DNA of 64,000 nucleotides from Pseudofrankia sp. DC12 (lineage in GTDB: Bacteria > Actinomycetota > Actinomycetes > Frankiales > Frankiaceae): NCBI RefSeq assembly GCF_000966285.1, contig NZ_KQ031391.1, positions 4,232,540 to 4,296,539 of the forward strand, read 5' to 3'. The position numbers were made by a program, and so were the translations under genes. Positions 7,820-16,659 of this stretch are shown one piece after another (position 1 is the first letter of the stretch; each line of letters starts with the position of its first letter). The notes beneath the pieces are model-generated. The model was not told where the DNA came from. It saw only the letters and a list, made by a program, of their open reading frames with translations, and did no database searches.

Positions 7820-9074
7820 CGGCCCAGCACCGACGGCCGAGGACGTGACCTCGGCCGAGGCCGCCCAGCCGGCGGCCGAGGCCGAGCCGGACCAGCCTGA
7901 AGGCGCCAGGCCGACGGCCGGCAGCGAGCCCGTCCCCGTCGACGCCCCGGAGCTGCTGGCCGAGGTCGTGCCAGAGCCGGCTGGCGACGCCGAACCGGAC
8001 CGGGCCACCGTCACCCAGACCCAGACCCAGACCCAGCCTGAGCTGGACCCGGTCAGTGAGATCGCCGTGATCCTCGCGGAGGCCGAGCCGGTCTGGGCGA
8101 TCGACGCCAAGGACCTGGTGAAGACCTATCGCGGCCGGCGTCGCGCGGACCCGCCGGTGCAGGCGGTCCGCGGGATCACCCTGCGAGTTCGGGCTGGAAC
8201 GATCTTCGGGCTGCTCGGTCCGAACGGTGCCGGGAAGTCGACGACCGTACGCATGCTGGCCACGTTGACCCGCCCGGACGCCGGTTCGGCGACCGTCGCC
8301 GGGCACGACCTGCTGCGCGCCCCCTGGGAGGTCCGCCGCCTGATCGGGATCGTGCCGCAGCGCTCCGGGGCCGACCCGGACGCCACCGGCAGTGAGAACC
8401 TGCTGCTGCAGGGCCGGCTCTACGGACTCGGCGGGGACGGGCTCGCCCGGCGGGCCGGCGAGCTGCTCGACCAGTTCGGTCTGGCCGACGCGGCCAACCG
8501 GCTGGCCCGCACCTACTCGGGCGGCATGCTGCGCCGCCTCGACGTGGCGATCGGCCTGGTCGCCCGCCCGGCCGTGCTGTTCCTCGACGAGCCAACCACT
8601 GGCCTGGACCCGGAGGCCCGCGCGGTGATGTGGGCCGAGATCGAGTCCCTCGCCGCCGACGGCCTGTCCATCCTGCTGACCACGCACTACCTGGAGGAGG
8701 CCGACCGGCTGGCCGCCCAGGTCGCGATCATCGAGAACGGCCTGGTGGTGGTCCAGGGGACGCCCGACGAGCTCAAGAGCGAGCTGCATGGCGACGCCGT
8801 CAACCTGGAGCTCGCCGCGACGCCCGACGCGGCCCAGGCCGACACGCTGCGCGCCCGGCTGGCGGCCCTGCCCGGCGTCGGTGAGGTGACCCTGACCGGA
8901 CGCGCGGTGCGGGCCCGGGTCGACGGGGGCGCGGCGGTTCTCCCGGCGGTCCTCGCGGCGGTGGACGGTGCCGGCTTGGTCAGCGCCGCCGCCAGCGTCG
9001 CCCGGCCATCGCTCGACGACGTCTATCTGCGCCATGTCGGCCATCGGTTCGGCCGGCAGGAGGAGGTGGCCTGA
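7719..9074 (+). CDS. ABC exporter ATP-binding protein, DrrA-like
   Basis: ATPase subunit of an ABC-2 exporter, 451 residues. Walker A GPNGAGKST (about 167-175), signature YSGGMLRRLD (about 266), Walker B VLFLDEPTTGLDP (about 287) and the switch histidine in TTHYLEEADRLA are all intact. The C-terminal extension is typical of the daunorubicin-resistance DrrA family. About 125 Pro/Glu/Ala-rich residues, including TQTQTQTQ, precede the first core strand, and ATG 7719 has no evident ribosome site, so the true start is uncertain. The stop overlaps the permease start (TGATG). The exported substrate cannot be inferred. Confidence 0.85.
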   Translation: MTATQPARQPAPTAVPATPATEPEPAAAAPDEGDGPAPTAEDVTSAEAAQPAAEAEPDQPEGARPTAGSEPVPVDAPELLAEVVPEPAGDAEPDRATVTQTQTQTQPELDPVSEIAVILAEAEPVWAIDAKDLVKTYRGRRRADPPVQAVRGITLRVRAGTIFGLLGPNGAGKSTTVRMLATLTRPDAGSATVAGHDLLRAPWEVRRLIGIVPQRSGADPDATGSENLLLQGRLYGLGGDGLARRAGELLDQFGLADAANRLARTYSGGMLRRLDVAIGLVARPAVLFLDEPTTGLDPEARAVMWAEIESLAADGLSILLTTHYLEEADRLAAQVAIIENGLVVVQGTPDELKSELHGDAVNLELAATPDAAQADTLRARLAALPGVGEVTLTGRAVRARVDGGAAVLPAVLAAVDGAGLVSAAASVARPSLDDVYLRHVGHRFGRQEEVA

Positions 9075-9949
9075 TGACGGCGATCACCGAGACCGCGGCG
9101 ATCGCGGCTCCCGTCCCAGCGGACGCGGCCGCCGGGGCAGCCCCCTCGGCCGCGGCGGCGCGTTCGGGCGCGCGACCGGTCGGGCGGGTCCAGTTCGGAG
9201 CGCTGACGGCCCGGCTGCTGCGCTCTCTGCTGCGCCGGCCGGCGTTCGTCGCGATCACCCTTGTGCAGGCGGTGGTCTGGCTGCCGCTGTTCGGCTCGCT
9301 GTTCCGTAGCGTGGCGACGGTGCCGGGCTTCGGCGCGGGGGACTACATCGACTACCTGACCCCGGGCGTCGCCACGATGAGCGTGCTCTTCTCCGCTGGC
9401 TGGACCGGGATCCGGTTCATCGACGACATGGAGAACGGCGTGATGGAGCGGCTGCTCGCCTCCCCAACCCGGCGCTGGGCCGTCGTCGGCGGCACCGTGG
9501 CCCACGAGGCGGTGATCGTCGCCGTGCAGGTGACGTTGGTCGTGCTGCTCGGCTGGGCGCTCGGCGCCCACCTGCGTTCCGGGGTTCCTGGAGTGCTGGT
9601 CCTGATCGTCGTAGCGGTGACGCTGAGCACGGCGGTCGCGGCGCTGTCCGACGCGCTCGCGCTGGTGGTGCGCCGCCGGGAGGCGCTGATCGCGGCGGCG
9701 AACTTCCTGGTGCTGCCCCTGACGTTCCTGTCGACCGCGATGATGCCCGCTGGTCTGCTGCCGGGCTGGATTCGCGCCGTCGCGCACTACAACCCGGCCA
9801 ACTGGGCGGTGATCGCGTCGCGGGGCGCGATCGCCGCGGACCCCGACTGGGTGTCCGTCGGGTGGAACCTTCTCGGTCTCGTGGCGCTCGCCGGGCTGGC
9901 GTGGGCGGTGGCGGTCCGTGCCTTCCGGGGCTACCAGCGCTCGCTGTAG
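9074..9949 (+). CDS. ABC-2 type exporter permease, DrrB-like
   Basis: 291-residue integral membrane protein: an Ala-rich cytoplasmic N-terminus followed by about six hydrophobic segments, with the ABC-2 permease pattern (LTPGVATMSVLFSAGWTG, ENGVMERLLASPTRR, then a FLSTAMMP helix). It pairs with the upstream ATPase, with which it shares a TGATG overlap. Drug or lipid export is a family-level guess. hpnB starts 107 bases later in the same direction, so a hopanoid or other lipid cargo is conceivable but unproven. Confidence 0.85.
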   Translation: MTAITETAAIAAPVPADAAAGAAPSAAAARSGARPVGRVQFGALTARLLRSLLRRPAFVAITLVQAVVWLPLFGSLFRSVATVPGFGAGDYIDYLTPGVATMSVLFSAGWTGIRFIDDMENGVMERLLASPTRRWAVVGGTVAHEAVIVAVQVTLVVLLGWALGAHLRSGVPGVLVLIVVAVTLSTAVAALSDALALVVRRREALIAAANFLVLPLTFLSTAMMPAGLLPGWIRAVAHYNPANWAVIASRGAIAADPDWVSVGWNLLGLVALAGLAWAVAVRAFRGYQRSL

Positions 9950-10056
9950 CCGGCCCGGCGGCTGACGACGCGGCGTGCCCGTCATTCGTGACGGGCCGTC
10001 GCGCGCGGGCTGCGCGGCTGCCGTCTGCTCCGTGCCGTGGCAGGCTACGGAGAGTG

Positions 10057-11418
10057 ATGGCTCAGATGGTTCTGGTGCTGACAGCGGCGGCGGCCGTCGC
10101 GCTGGGCGCCTGGGTGTGGCTGGTGGTCTGCTGGGGTGGCTACTGGCGGACCGGCCAGCGGCTGCCAGCGCGGCGCGCACCGGCGAAGTGGCCGCCCGTC
10201 GCGATCGTCGTCCCGGCCCGGGACGAGGCGCTCGTGCTGCCGATGACCCTGCCCAGCCTGCTCGGCCAGGACTACCCTGGCCCGGTCACCCTGGTGCTCG
10301 TCGACGACGCGAGCACCGACGGCACGGCGGAGGTCGCCCGTGACCTGGCCGCCCAGGAGCTTGCTCGCCGGGCCGCCGCCCGAGACGCCGGTGACGCGGC
10401 CGCGCTCGGTGGGGTCGGGCTCACGGTGCTGTCCTGCACGCCGCCGCCGGCCGGCTGGACCGGCAAGCTCTGGGCGCTGCAGTACGGGGTCGAGTTCGCC
10501 GGCGAGGCCGAGTTCGTGCTGCTCACGGACGCCGACCTCGCGCACCGGCCTGGCTCGCTGCGCGCCCTGGTCGAGGCGGCGACGACCCATCGGCTCGACC
10601 TGGTCTCCCAGCTGGCGCGGCTCGCCATCACCTCCCGATGGGAGCGGCTGGTCGTCCCGGCGTTCGGCTATTTCTTCGCCATGCTCTACCCCTTCCGCTG
10701 GTCGAACCGGCCGCGGTCCGCGGTGGCGGCGGCCGGCGGCTGCTCGCTCGTGCGCCGCGAGGTGCTGCGTGACGCGGGCGGGCTCGCGGCGGTCCGCGGC
10801 GCGGGCATCGACGACGTGGCGATCGCCCGCCTGGTCAAGAACGCGGGCGGCCGGACCTGGCTCGGCCTCGCCGACCGGGCCGACAGCGTCCGGCCCCACC
10901 CGTCGCTCGCCGACCTGTGGAACCGGGTCGCCCGCGGTGCCTTCACCCGGCTGCGGCACTCGGCCGCGCTGCTCGCCGGGACGGCCGTCGGCATGCTGCT
11001 GCTGTTCGTGGTGCCGGTCGTGGCCACGGTGGCGGGGCTCGCCGTCGGCGCGTGGCCGCTCGCCGCGCTCGGCGGCGCCGGCTGGCTGCTGCTCGCCGGC
11101 ACCTACCTGCCGATGATCCGGTACTACCGCCAGCCGCCGCCGGCCGCGCTGCTGCTGCCGGTGACGGCGATGCTCTACCTCGGGATGACGCTCGACTCGG
11201 CCCGGCGCCACCGGGCCGGGCATGGCGCCAGCTGGAAGGGCCGCACCTACGGCGACCCGGCGGCCCGCCACCAGCGGGCGGCGAAGCGCCGGGAGCCGGG
11301 CGTCGACGCGGGCCAGCTCGTGCCCGGCCTCGTGCCCGACCAGGCGCCCGCTCCCGTGGCGGACGCCGGCGCGGCCCGCCCGGCCATTCCTGACGGCATC
11401 TTCGGCGAGCCGCGCTGA
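10057..11418 (+). CDS. hpnB: HpnB-type membrane glycosyltransferase
   Basis: 453-residue GT2 glycosyltransferase with an N-terminal membrane anchor, nucleotide-sugar motifs (VVPARDEA, LVDDASTDGT, LLTDADLAHRPGS), a GIDDVAIARLVK acceptor segment and two or three C-terminal membrane helices. The pattern, including WTGKLWALQYGVE and AMLYPFRWSN, matches the hopene-associated HpnB family. Frankia makes abundant hopanoids, so a role in hopanoid or another lipid glycosylation is plausible, although no squalene-hopene cyclase is in this window. ATG 10057 follows GGAGAG; the open frame runs further upstream without a good start. Confidence 0.8.
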   Translation: MAQMVLVLTAAAAVALGAWVWLVVCWGGYWRTGQRLPARRAPAKWPPVAIVVPARDEALVLPMTLPSLLGQDYPGPVTLVLVDDASTDGTAEVARDLAAQELARRAAARDAGDAAALGGVGLTVLSCTPPPAGWTGKLWALQYGVEFAGEAEFVLLTDADLAHRPGSLRALVEAATTHRLDLVSQLARLAITSRWERLVVPAFGYFFAMLYPFRWSNRPRSAVAAAGGCSLVRREVLRDAGGLAAVRGAGIDDVAIARLVKNAGGRTWLGLADRADSVRPHPSLADLWNRVARGAFTRLRHSAALLAGTAVGMLLLFVVPVVATVAGLAVGAWPLAALGGAGWLLLAGTYLPMIRYYRQPPPAALLLPVTAMLYLGMTLDSARRHRAGHGASWKGRTYGDPAARHQRAAKRREPGVDAGQLVPGLVPDQAPAPVADAGAARPAIPDGIFGEPR

Positions 11419-11462
11419 GTCCCCGGCGACCCGCGAGATCTCACGCGACCCGGGAGCTGGCT

Positions 11463-11505
11463 CAGCCGGTGAGCGGGCCTGCCCAGCGGACCCGCTCGCC
11501 GGCTG
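11463..11505. terminator. long hairpin between convergent genes
   Basis: A 15-bp arm (11463-11477) pairs with 11491-11505 with a single G-T wobble around a 13-base loop. It lies just after hpnB and before the 3' end of the convergent luciferase-like gene, where it could stop transcription from either side. Confidence 0.6.
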
Positions 11506-11511
11506 TCGGCT

Positions 11512-11538
11512 GTCCGCCGGATTGGCCAACCGGCGGAC
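11512..11538. terminator. second hairpin between convergent genes
   Basis: GTCCGCCGG (11512-11520) and CCGGCGGAC (11530-11538) flank a 9-base loop that itself contains the palindrome TTGGCCAA. It ends 5 bases from the stop of the minus-strand gene at 11543, a position expected for its terminator. Confidence 0.6.
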
Positions 11539-11542
11539 GCGG

Positions 11543-12466
11543 CTACCCGGCGGACTGGGCCGCGGCGCGCAGGAAGGCCCGGGTGCGCCGCTCGTCGACG
11601 CTGCCCTCGGGAGCGAACGGCACGGCGACGAGATCGGTGGCACCCGCGGCCGCGACCTCGGCGACCCGGGCCGCGACGGTCTCCTCGTCGCCGATGATCG
11701 CGACGTCGGCCGGCCCGGCCGCACCCTCCCGGTCGAGCATCGCCCGGTAGGACGGGAGCTTGCCGTAGATCGCGAAGGTCTTGTTGGCCGCGGCGCGCGC
11801 GCCCTCGACGTCGTCGGTGACGCGGATCGGCAGCGAGGCCACCACCCGGGGCTCCGGGCGGCCCGCCTGCGCGGCGGCGGCCCGGATCGTCGGGACCGTG
11901 TGGTCGCGGATGGTCGCCGGCCCGGTCATCCACAGCACCGTCCCGTCGGTGCGCTCGCCCGCCAGCCGCAGCATCGCCGGCCCCAGCGCCGCGACCAGCA
12001 CCGGCACCCGGCCGGACCGCGGCGTCGAGAGGCCCGCGGCGGCCCGCAGGGTCTCGCCCTTGAAGTCCACCGGCTGCCCGTCGAGCAGCGGCACCAGCGC
12101 GGACAGGTACTCGGACATGTGCCGCGCGGGCCGGGCGAAGCTGTAGCCGAACATGTCCTCGATCACCAGCCGGTGCGACAGGCCGATGCCCAGGGTGAGC
12201 CGGCCGCCGGTGGCGAGCGCCGTCGTCAGGGCCTGCTGGGCGAGCGCGACCGGGTGGCGTGGGTAGGTCGCCACCACCGCGGTGCCGAGCTCGATCCCCG
12301 GGACCTGGCTGCCGGCGACGGCGAGCGACGTCAGCGCGTCCAGGCCGAAGATGTGACTCATCCACGCGGACGTGAGCCCGTCGTCGGCGGCCTGGGCCAG
12401 CGCGTCCCGCAGCCGGGCGAGCGCGTCCGTGCCGCCGGGATCCGGCAGGATGGTCCCGATGCGCAT
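11543..12466 (-). CDS. F420-dependent LLM-class oxidoreductase
   Basis: 307-residue luciferase-like monooxygenase/F420 reductase fold (TIM barrel). The N-terminal MRIGTILPD strand, TAVVATYPRHPVALAQQALT, GIGLSHRLVIEDMFG and LVAALGPAMLRLAGE are typical of actinobacterial LLM-class F420 oxidoreductases with TIGR03564-like architecture. The substrate is unknown. ATG 12466 has GGAG five bases before it; the frame extends upstream but without a ribosome site. It stands alone, convergent with hpnB and divergent from hemL. Confidence 0.8.
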   Translation of the reverse strand: MRIGTILPDPGGTDALARLRDALAQAADDGLTSAWMSHIFGLDALTSLAVAGSQVPGIELGTAVVATYPRHPVALAQQALTTALATGGRLTLGIGLSHRLVIEDMFGYSFARPARHMSEYLSALVPLLDGQPVDFKGETLRAAAGLSTPRSGRVPVLVAALGPAMLRLAGERTDGTVLWMTGPATIRDHTVPTIRAAAAQAGRPEPRVVASLPIRVTDDVEGARAAANKTFAIYGKLPSYRAMLDREGAAGPADVAIIGDEETVAARVAEVAAAGATDLVAVPFAPEGSVDERRTRAFLRAAAQSAG

Positions 12467-12699
12467 GACGACTCCGATCGTTCGGCTCTTGGCACGAGGG
12501 CTGCCGTAATCTTCGTCGCCGCGAGGCCGCACACGCCATCGGGCCGGCCGGCCGCCACCGAGGCGGGCGCGGGCCGGAATGTCGCGGAGAGTGGTGGTTC
12601 GTCGACTCGGCCCGGCGCGGCATGAGTTGAATCACATCCTTCGCGGGACGGGCCTGGTGGGCGGGTAGCGACCTCCCGCGGACCTGCGAGGATCGGGGC

Positions 12700-14106
12700 A
12701 TGCCTGTTCCCGCAGCCCCAGGCGGCCCCGCGCGTTCGGCCGGTGTGGTGGTCCCGTCCGCGGCCCCGGCCTCCGAGCATCTGTTCGCACGTGCCGCGCG
12801 AGTCACGCCCGGTGGGGTCAACTCGCCGGTCCGGGCCTTCCGGGCGGTCGGGGGTGTGCCGCGGTTCATGGTGTCCGGGAAGGGCGCCTACCTCACCGAC
12901 GCCGACGGGCGTAACTACGTCGACCTGGTCTGCTCCTGGGGTCCGATGATCCTCGGCCACGCGCACCCGGACGTCGTCGACGCGCTGCACCGCGCGGCCT
13001 CCAGCGGCACCAGCTTCGGCACACCGACGCCCGGTGAGGTGGAGCTGGCCGAGGCGCTGGTCGACCGGGTGGCCCCGCTGGAGCAGGTCCGGCTGGTGAA
13101 CTCGGGCACCGAGGCGACGATGAGCGCGGTCCGGCTGGCCCGCGGCTTCACCGGCCGCACGAAGATCATAAAGTTCGCCGGCTGCTACCACGGCCACGTC
13201 GACGCGCTGCTCGCCTCGGCCGGCTCGGGTATCGCGACGTTCGGCCTGCCTGACACCCCCGGCGTCACCGGCGCGGCCACCGCCGACACGATCGTGCTGC
13301 CCTACAACGACCTGGCCCTCGTCGAGTCGGTCTTCGCCGAGCACGGCGGCGAGATCGCGGCCGTCATCACCGAGGCCGTCGCGGCGAACATGGGCGTCGT
13401 CCCGCCGCTGCCGGGCTTCAACGCCGGTCTGCGCCGGTTGTGCGACCAGCATGGCGCGCTGTTCATCTTCGACGAGGTGATGACCGGGTTCCGGGTGTCC
13501 CGGGCCGGTTGGTGGGGGATCGAGGGTGCGGCCGAGGGCTGGGCGCCCGACCTGTTCACCTTCGGCAAGGTGATGGGCGGCGGCCTGCCCGCCGCGGCCT
13601 TCGGCGGCCGGGCCGACGTGATGGCGCGGCTGGCCCCGGCCGGCCCGGTCTACCAGGCCGGCACCCTGTCCGGGAACCCGCTGGCCGTCGCCGCCGGCCT
13701 CGCGACCCTGCGGGCCTGCACGGACGAGGTCTACGCGGCCGTCGACGCCCGCGCGGGAGACGTCGCGGGGATCGTCTCCACCGCGCTCACCGAGGCCGGG
13801 GTCGCCCATCTGCCGGCGAGCGCCGGCAACCTGTTCAGCTTCTTCTTCACCGACGCCGCCGCCGTCATCGACTACGCGGGAGCCGCTGCCCAGGAAGCCG
13901 CCCGCTACGCGGCTTTCTTCCACAGCATGCTCGACGCCGGCGTCTACCTGCCTCCGTCGGCGTTCGAGGCCTGGTTCGTCTCCGCCGCGCACGACGACGA
14001 GGCCGTCGAACGGATCGCCGCCGCGGCGCCGGCCGCGGCCCGTGCGGCCTCCGCGGTCGCCGACCCACCGATCGCCGCCGGCCGGGCCGGGGCGGTGTCC
14101 TCGTGA
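12700..14106 (+). CDS. hemL: glutamate-1-semialdehyde 2,1-aminomutase
   Basis: PLP enzyme converting glutamate-1-semialdehyde to 5-aminolevulinate, the step between HemA and HemB. 468 residues. [13 protein letters not shown], the HGHVDALL loop, [11 protein letters not shown] and PLP lysine Lys290 in [10 protein letters not shown] are all present. ATG 12700 follows GAGG by 8 bases. It opens a run of heme/cytochrome c genes: the histidine phosphatase start overlaps its stop (GTGA). No Rex-like operator is visible upstream. Confidence 0.96.
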   Translation: MPVPAAPGGPARSAGVVVPSAAPASEHLFARAARVTPGGVNSPVRAFRAVGGVPRFMVSGKGAYLTDADGRNYVDLVCSWGPMILGHAHPDVVDALHRAASSGTSFGTPTPGEVELAEALVDRVAPLEQVRLVNSGTEATMSAVRLARGFTGRTKIIKFAGCYHGHVDALLASAGSGIATFGLPDTPGVTGAATADTIVLPYNDLALVESVFAEHGGEIAAVITEAVAANMGVVPPLPGFNAGLRRLCDQHGALFIFDEVMTGFRVSRAGWWGIEGAAEGWAPDLFTFGKVMGGGLPAAAFGGRADVMARLAPAGPVYQAGTLSGNPLAVAAGLATLRACTDEVYAAVDARAGDVAGIVSTALTEAGVAHLPASAGNLFSFFFTDAAAVIDYAGAAAQEAARYAAFFHSMLDAGVYLPPSAFEAWFVSAAHDDEAVERIAAAAPAAARAASAVADPPIAAGRAGAVSS

Positions 14107-14759
14107 CGCAGCCGGCGGCCGAGCCGGGGACGACCACCGTGCACCTGGTTCGCCACGGCGAGGTGTTCAACCCCGAGAAGATCCTCTACGGCCGGCTGCC
14201 GAACTACCGGCTGTCGGAGAACGGCGAGCGCCAGGCGAAGGTCACGGCCGAGTACCTCGCCGGCCTGGACGTGGCGGCGGTCGTCGCGAGCCCGCTGCTG
14301 CGGGCCCAGCAGACCGCGGCCCCGATCGCCGCAGCCCACGGCCTGCCGGTGCTCACCGACCACCGGCTGATCGAGAGCCGCAACTTCTTCGAGGGCCGCA
14401 AGTTCGAGGCGAGCCCCCGGCTGCTGCGGGACCCGAAGATGTGGTCGGTCCTGCGTAACCCGCTCAAGCCGTCCTGGGGCGAGCCGTACACCGAGATCGC
14501 GGACCGCATGCTGCGCGCGGCCGGGGAGTGGCGCGACGCCCATCCCGGCCGGAACGTCATCCTGGTCAGCCACCAGCTCCCGGTCTGGACGGCGCGGCGC
14601 GCACTCGAGGGCCGCCGCCTGTTCCACCGGCCCGACCGCCGCCAGTGCGGGCTGGCGAGTGTCACCTCCGCCGTCTACCGCGACGGGACGCTGCTGCGCG
14701 TCGGCTACGCCGAACCGAGCGGACCCACCGCCGAGGGCGCCGGCTCGGTCGGCGCCTAG
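14103..14759 (+). CDS. histidine phosphatase family protein
   Basis: 218-residue phosphoglycerate-mutase-like protein. VHLVRHGE near the N-terminus carries the catalytic histidine, and the second conserved histidine is in VSHQLPVW; Arg in [10 protein letters not shown] also fits. The substrate is unknown. A gene of this family between hemL and the resABC genes is, as I recall, conserved in Streptomyces, suggesting a link to cytochrome maturation, but no direct function is established. The GTG start overlaps the hemL stop; the frame is open far upstream inside hemL, but that part is a shadow. Confidence 0.85.
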   Translation: MTQPAAEPGTTTVHLVRHGEVFNPEKILYGRLPNYRLSENGERQAKVTAEYLAGLDVAAVVASPLLRAQQTAAPIAAAHGLPVLTDHRLIESRNFFEGRKFEASPRLLRDPKMWSVLRNPLKPSWGEPYTEIADRMLRAAGEWRDAHPGRNVILVSHQLPVWTARRALEGRRLFHRPDRRQCGLASVTSAVYRDGTLLRVGYAEPSGPTAEGAGSVGA

Positions 14760-14865
14760 GACCGTCGCCGCGGCCCGGGCTGGCTCCCACGCCTGGACTG
14801 ACCGCCGATGGGGCTTGTCACAACCGTTCCCGGGGCCCCGGCCGTCGTCTGGGACGGGCGCGGCT

Positions 14866-14871
14866 TACTGT
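14866..14871 (+). promoter_or_regulatory. candidate -10 element before resA
   Basis: TACTGT fits TANNNT and sits 18 bases before the first repeat of the array at 14890. No good -35 accompanies it, so the call is weak. Confidence 0.25.
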
Positions 14872-14889
14872 GGTGAGTGAAGTTCTACG

Positions 14890-14950
14890 GATGGTCGTAG
14901 ATGTCGATGGTCCTGGAGTCGGATGGTCCTGGACGCCGGACGGTCCTAGA
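14890..14950 (+). repeat. four-copy 12-bp direct-repeat array upstream of resA
   Basis: Copies of GATGGTCCTGGA start at 14890, 14906, 14922 and 14939 (16-17 bp period); the outer copies differ by one to three bases (GATGGTCGTAGA, GACGGTCCTAGA). The period is not a multiple of three, so it is not a coding repeat. It lies between the phosphatase gene and the likely resA start and could bind a regulator about every 1.5 helical turns or act in the mRNA leader. Confidence 0.6.
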
Positions 14951-15020
14951 CGCGGGTCCTCGTGGTCGGGGAGCGGGTGCGGCGACGGAAGGGACCCGAG
15001 GCACAGTGGGGGCGCGGAAC

Positions 15021-15674
15021 GTGGCGCACATACTGAGTGACGTGCTGAGGTCGCGGCGGGGCGCGCGCGTGCCCGTGCTCGTGGGGCGTGGCGCGCGTGG
15101 CTGGCGCCGGGCCGTGCTGCCGTCGTTGGCGCTGGCCGTCGGGGTCGGGGGGCTCGGCCTGTCCGGCTGCTCCAGCTCGGCGAACCGGGTCGACGCGTCC
15201 ACCGGAACCTTCAAGTTCGTCCAGCAGGCGCCGGGCCAGGACTTCGCGGAGCCGGGCCACCGCAAGGCCGCCCCCAACCTGGCCGGCACGACGCTGACCG
15301 GCACGAAGCTGGACCTGGCCTCGTTGCGCGGCAAGATCGTCGTCGTCAACTTCTGGGCCTCGTGGTGCGCGCCGTGCCGGGCCGAGACGCCGAACCTGCT
15401 CCAGGTGTCCACGCAGAAGCCGGACGTCGCGTTCCTGGGCGTGGACGAGCGGGAGGACGCGTCACCCGCGCAGGCGTTCGTCCGGGACTACAAGGTCACC
15501 TACCCGAGCATCATCGACAAGCTCGGGACCCTCGCCGCGCACTGGCCGGTCGCGGTCGCCCTCCCGACGACGTTTGTGCTCGACCCGAAGGGCGACATCG
15601 CGGCGCGCTTCGCCGGCGGTGTGACCGCGCAGACCCTGGGCCCGGTCCTCGACAAGCTCGCGGCCGAGACGTGA
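15021..15674 (+). CDS. resA: TlpA/ResA-family thiol-disulfide oxidoreductase lipoprotein
   Basis: Reduces apocytochrome c cysteines outside the membrane before heme attachment. The N-terminus has arginines, a hydrophobic stretch and a lipobox ending LSGC (cleavage before Cys), so it should be an exported lipoprotein. A thioredoxin domain follows, with WASWCAPC (Cys116 and Cys119 counted from this start) and a LPTTFVLD cis-proline segment. GTG 15021 and GTG 15006 (GAGG 4 bases before) are both possible; an in-frame ATG at 14901 would place the repeat array inside the gene and leave an over-long signal region. Its neighbours ccdA, resB and ccsB complete system II. Confidence 0.88.
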   Translation: MAHILSDVLRSRRGARVPVLVGRGARGWRRAVLPSLALAVGVGGLGLSGCSSSANRVDASTGTFKFVQQAPGQDFAEPGHRKAAPNLAGTTLTGTKLDLASLRGKIVVVNFWASWCAPCRAETPNLLQVSTQKPDVAFLGVDEREDASPAQAFVRDYKVTYPSIIDKLGTLAAHWPVAVALPTTFVLDPKGDIAARFAGGVTAQTLGPVLDKLAAET

Positions 15675-15705
15675 TCTCGGCCGCGACGGGCGGCGGGGAC
15701 CCACG

Positions 15706-16659
15706 ATGAGCGTCGCCGGGCTCGTCACCGACGGGCCGCTGCTGTTGGCGACTCCGGTCGCCGCTGTGGCCGGCCTGCTGTCCTTCTTCTCACCGTGCGT
15801 ACTGCCGCTCGTTCCCGGCTATCTCTCCTACGTCACGGGCCTGTCCGGCGCCGATCTGCAGGGTGAGCCCCGCCAGGCCGCGAGGACGACGGCCGACGAG
15901 ACCGTTCCCGCCGAGGCCGTGCTGGTCGGGGCGGCGGCATGGGCAGCCGCCGGTGGAACGGGGCTGGCCGACGCGTCGACCGCGGCCACGCCCGTGGGCA
16001 CCGGCCCGGTGAGCCCCGCGGCCAGGACGCCGGCCCGGCTGCTCGGCAGCGGGCTTGACCGGGTCCGCCGGGTCGGGCGGGTGACCGTGGGGACCGGGCT
16101 GTTCGTGCTCGGGTTCTCGGCCGTGTTCGTGTCCTACGGCGTGGCGTTCGGCGGGGTCGGGAGCTGGATTCGGATCCATCAGGTCGGGGTGACCCGGGTT
16201 CTCGGCGTCGTCACGATCGTGATGGGCCTGCTGTTCGCGGGGGCGTTCTCCCGGTTCATGTGGGCCAACCGGGAGCTGCGCCTGCACCGGCTGCCGTCGC
16301 CGGGGCTGCTGGGCGCTCCGCTGCTCGGCGTGCTGTTCGGCCTCGGCTGGACACCGTGCCTCGGCCCCACGCTGACCGCCGTCCTGGGCCTGGCGGTCCA
16401 GAGCGCGACCGCGGGGCGCGGCGCGTTCCTGTCCGCCGTGTACTGCCTGGGCCTGGGCGTACCGTTCGTCGTCGTCGGCCTCGGGTTCCGCCGGGCCGCC
16501 GGCGCGCTGGCGGTGGTCCGGTCGCACGCCCGGCTGCTCACCCTCGCCGGCGGCGCGCTGCTGATCGCCGTCGGCGTCCTGCAGGTGACCGGTCAGTGGG
16601 CCGACCTGGTCTCGACGCTGCGCTCGTTCGCCCCCGGATTCGCGGAGACACCGCTGTGA
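15706..16659 (+). CDS. ccdA: cytochrome c biogenesis protein CcdA
   Basis: Carries electrons from cytoplasmic thioredoxin across the membrane to ResA. 317 residues with about six membrane helices. The two redox cysteines are Cys31 (FFSPCVLPLVPGY) and Cys218 (GWTPCLGPTLTA), at the usual places in helices 1 and 4. An Ala/Pro-rich loop of about 80 residues between the first and second helices makes it longer than typical CcdA (about 240). The gene overlaps the resB start by 4 bases (GTGA). Confidence 0.92.
   Translation: MSVAGLVTDGPLLLATPVAAVAGLLSFFSPCVLPLVPGYLSYVTGLSGADLQGEPRQAARTTADETVPAEAVLVGAAAWAAAGGTGLADASTAATPVGTGPVSPAARTPARLLGSGLDRVRRVGRVTVGTGLFVLGFSAVFVSYGVAFGGVGSWIRIHQVGVTRVLGVVTIVMGLLFAGAFSRFMWANRELRLHRLPSPGLLGAPLLGVLFGLGWTPCLGPTLTAVLGLAVQSATAGRGAFLSAVYCLGLGVPFVVVGLGFRRAAGALAVVRSHARLLTLAGGALLIAVGVLQVTGQWADLVSTLRSFAPGFAETPL

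Noticed and set aside
14901-15020. ATG 14901 as start of resA
   Set aside because: Would put the direct-repeat array in the gene and give an over-long, Gly/Arg-rich stretch before the lipoprotein signal.
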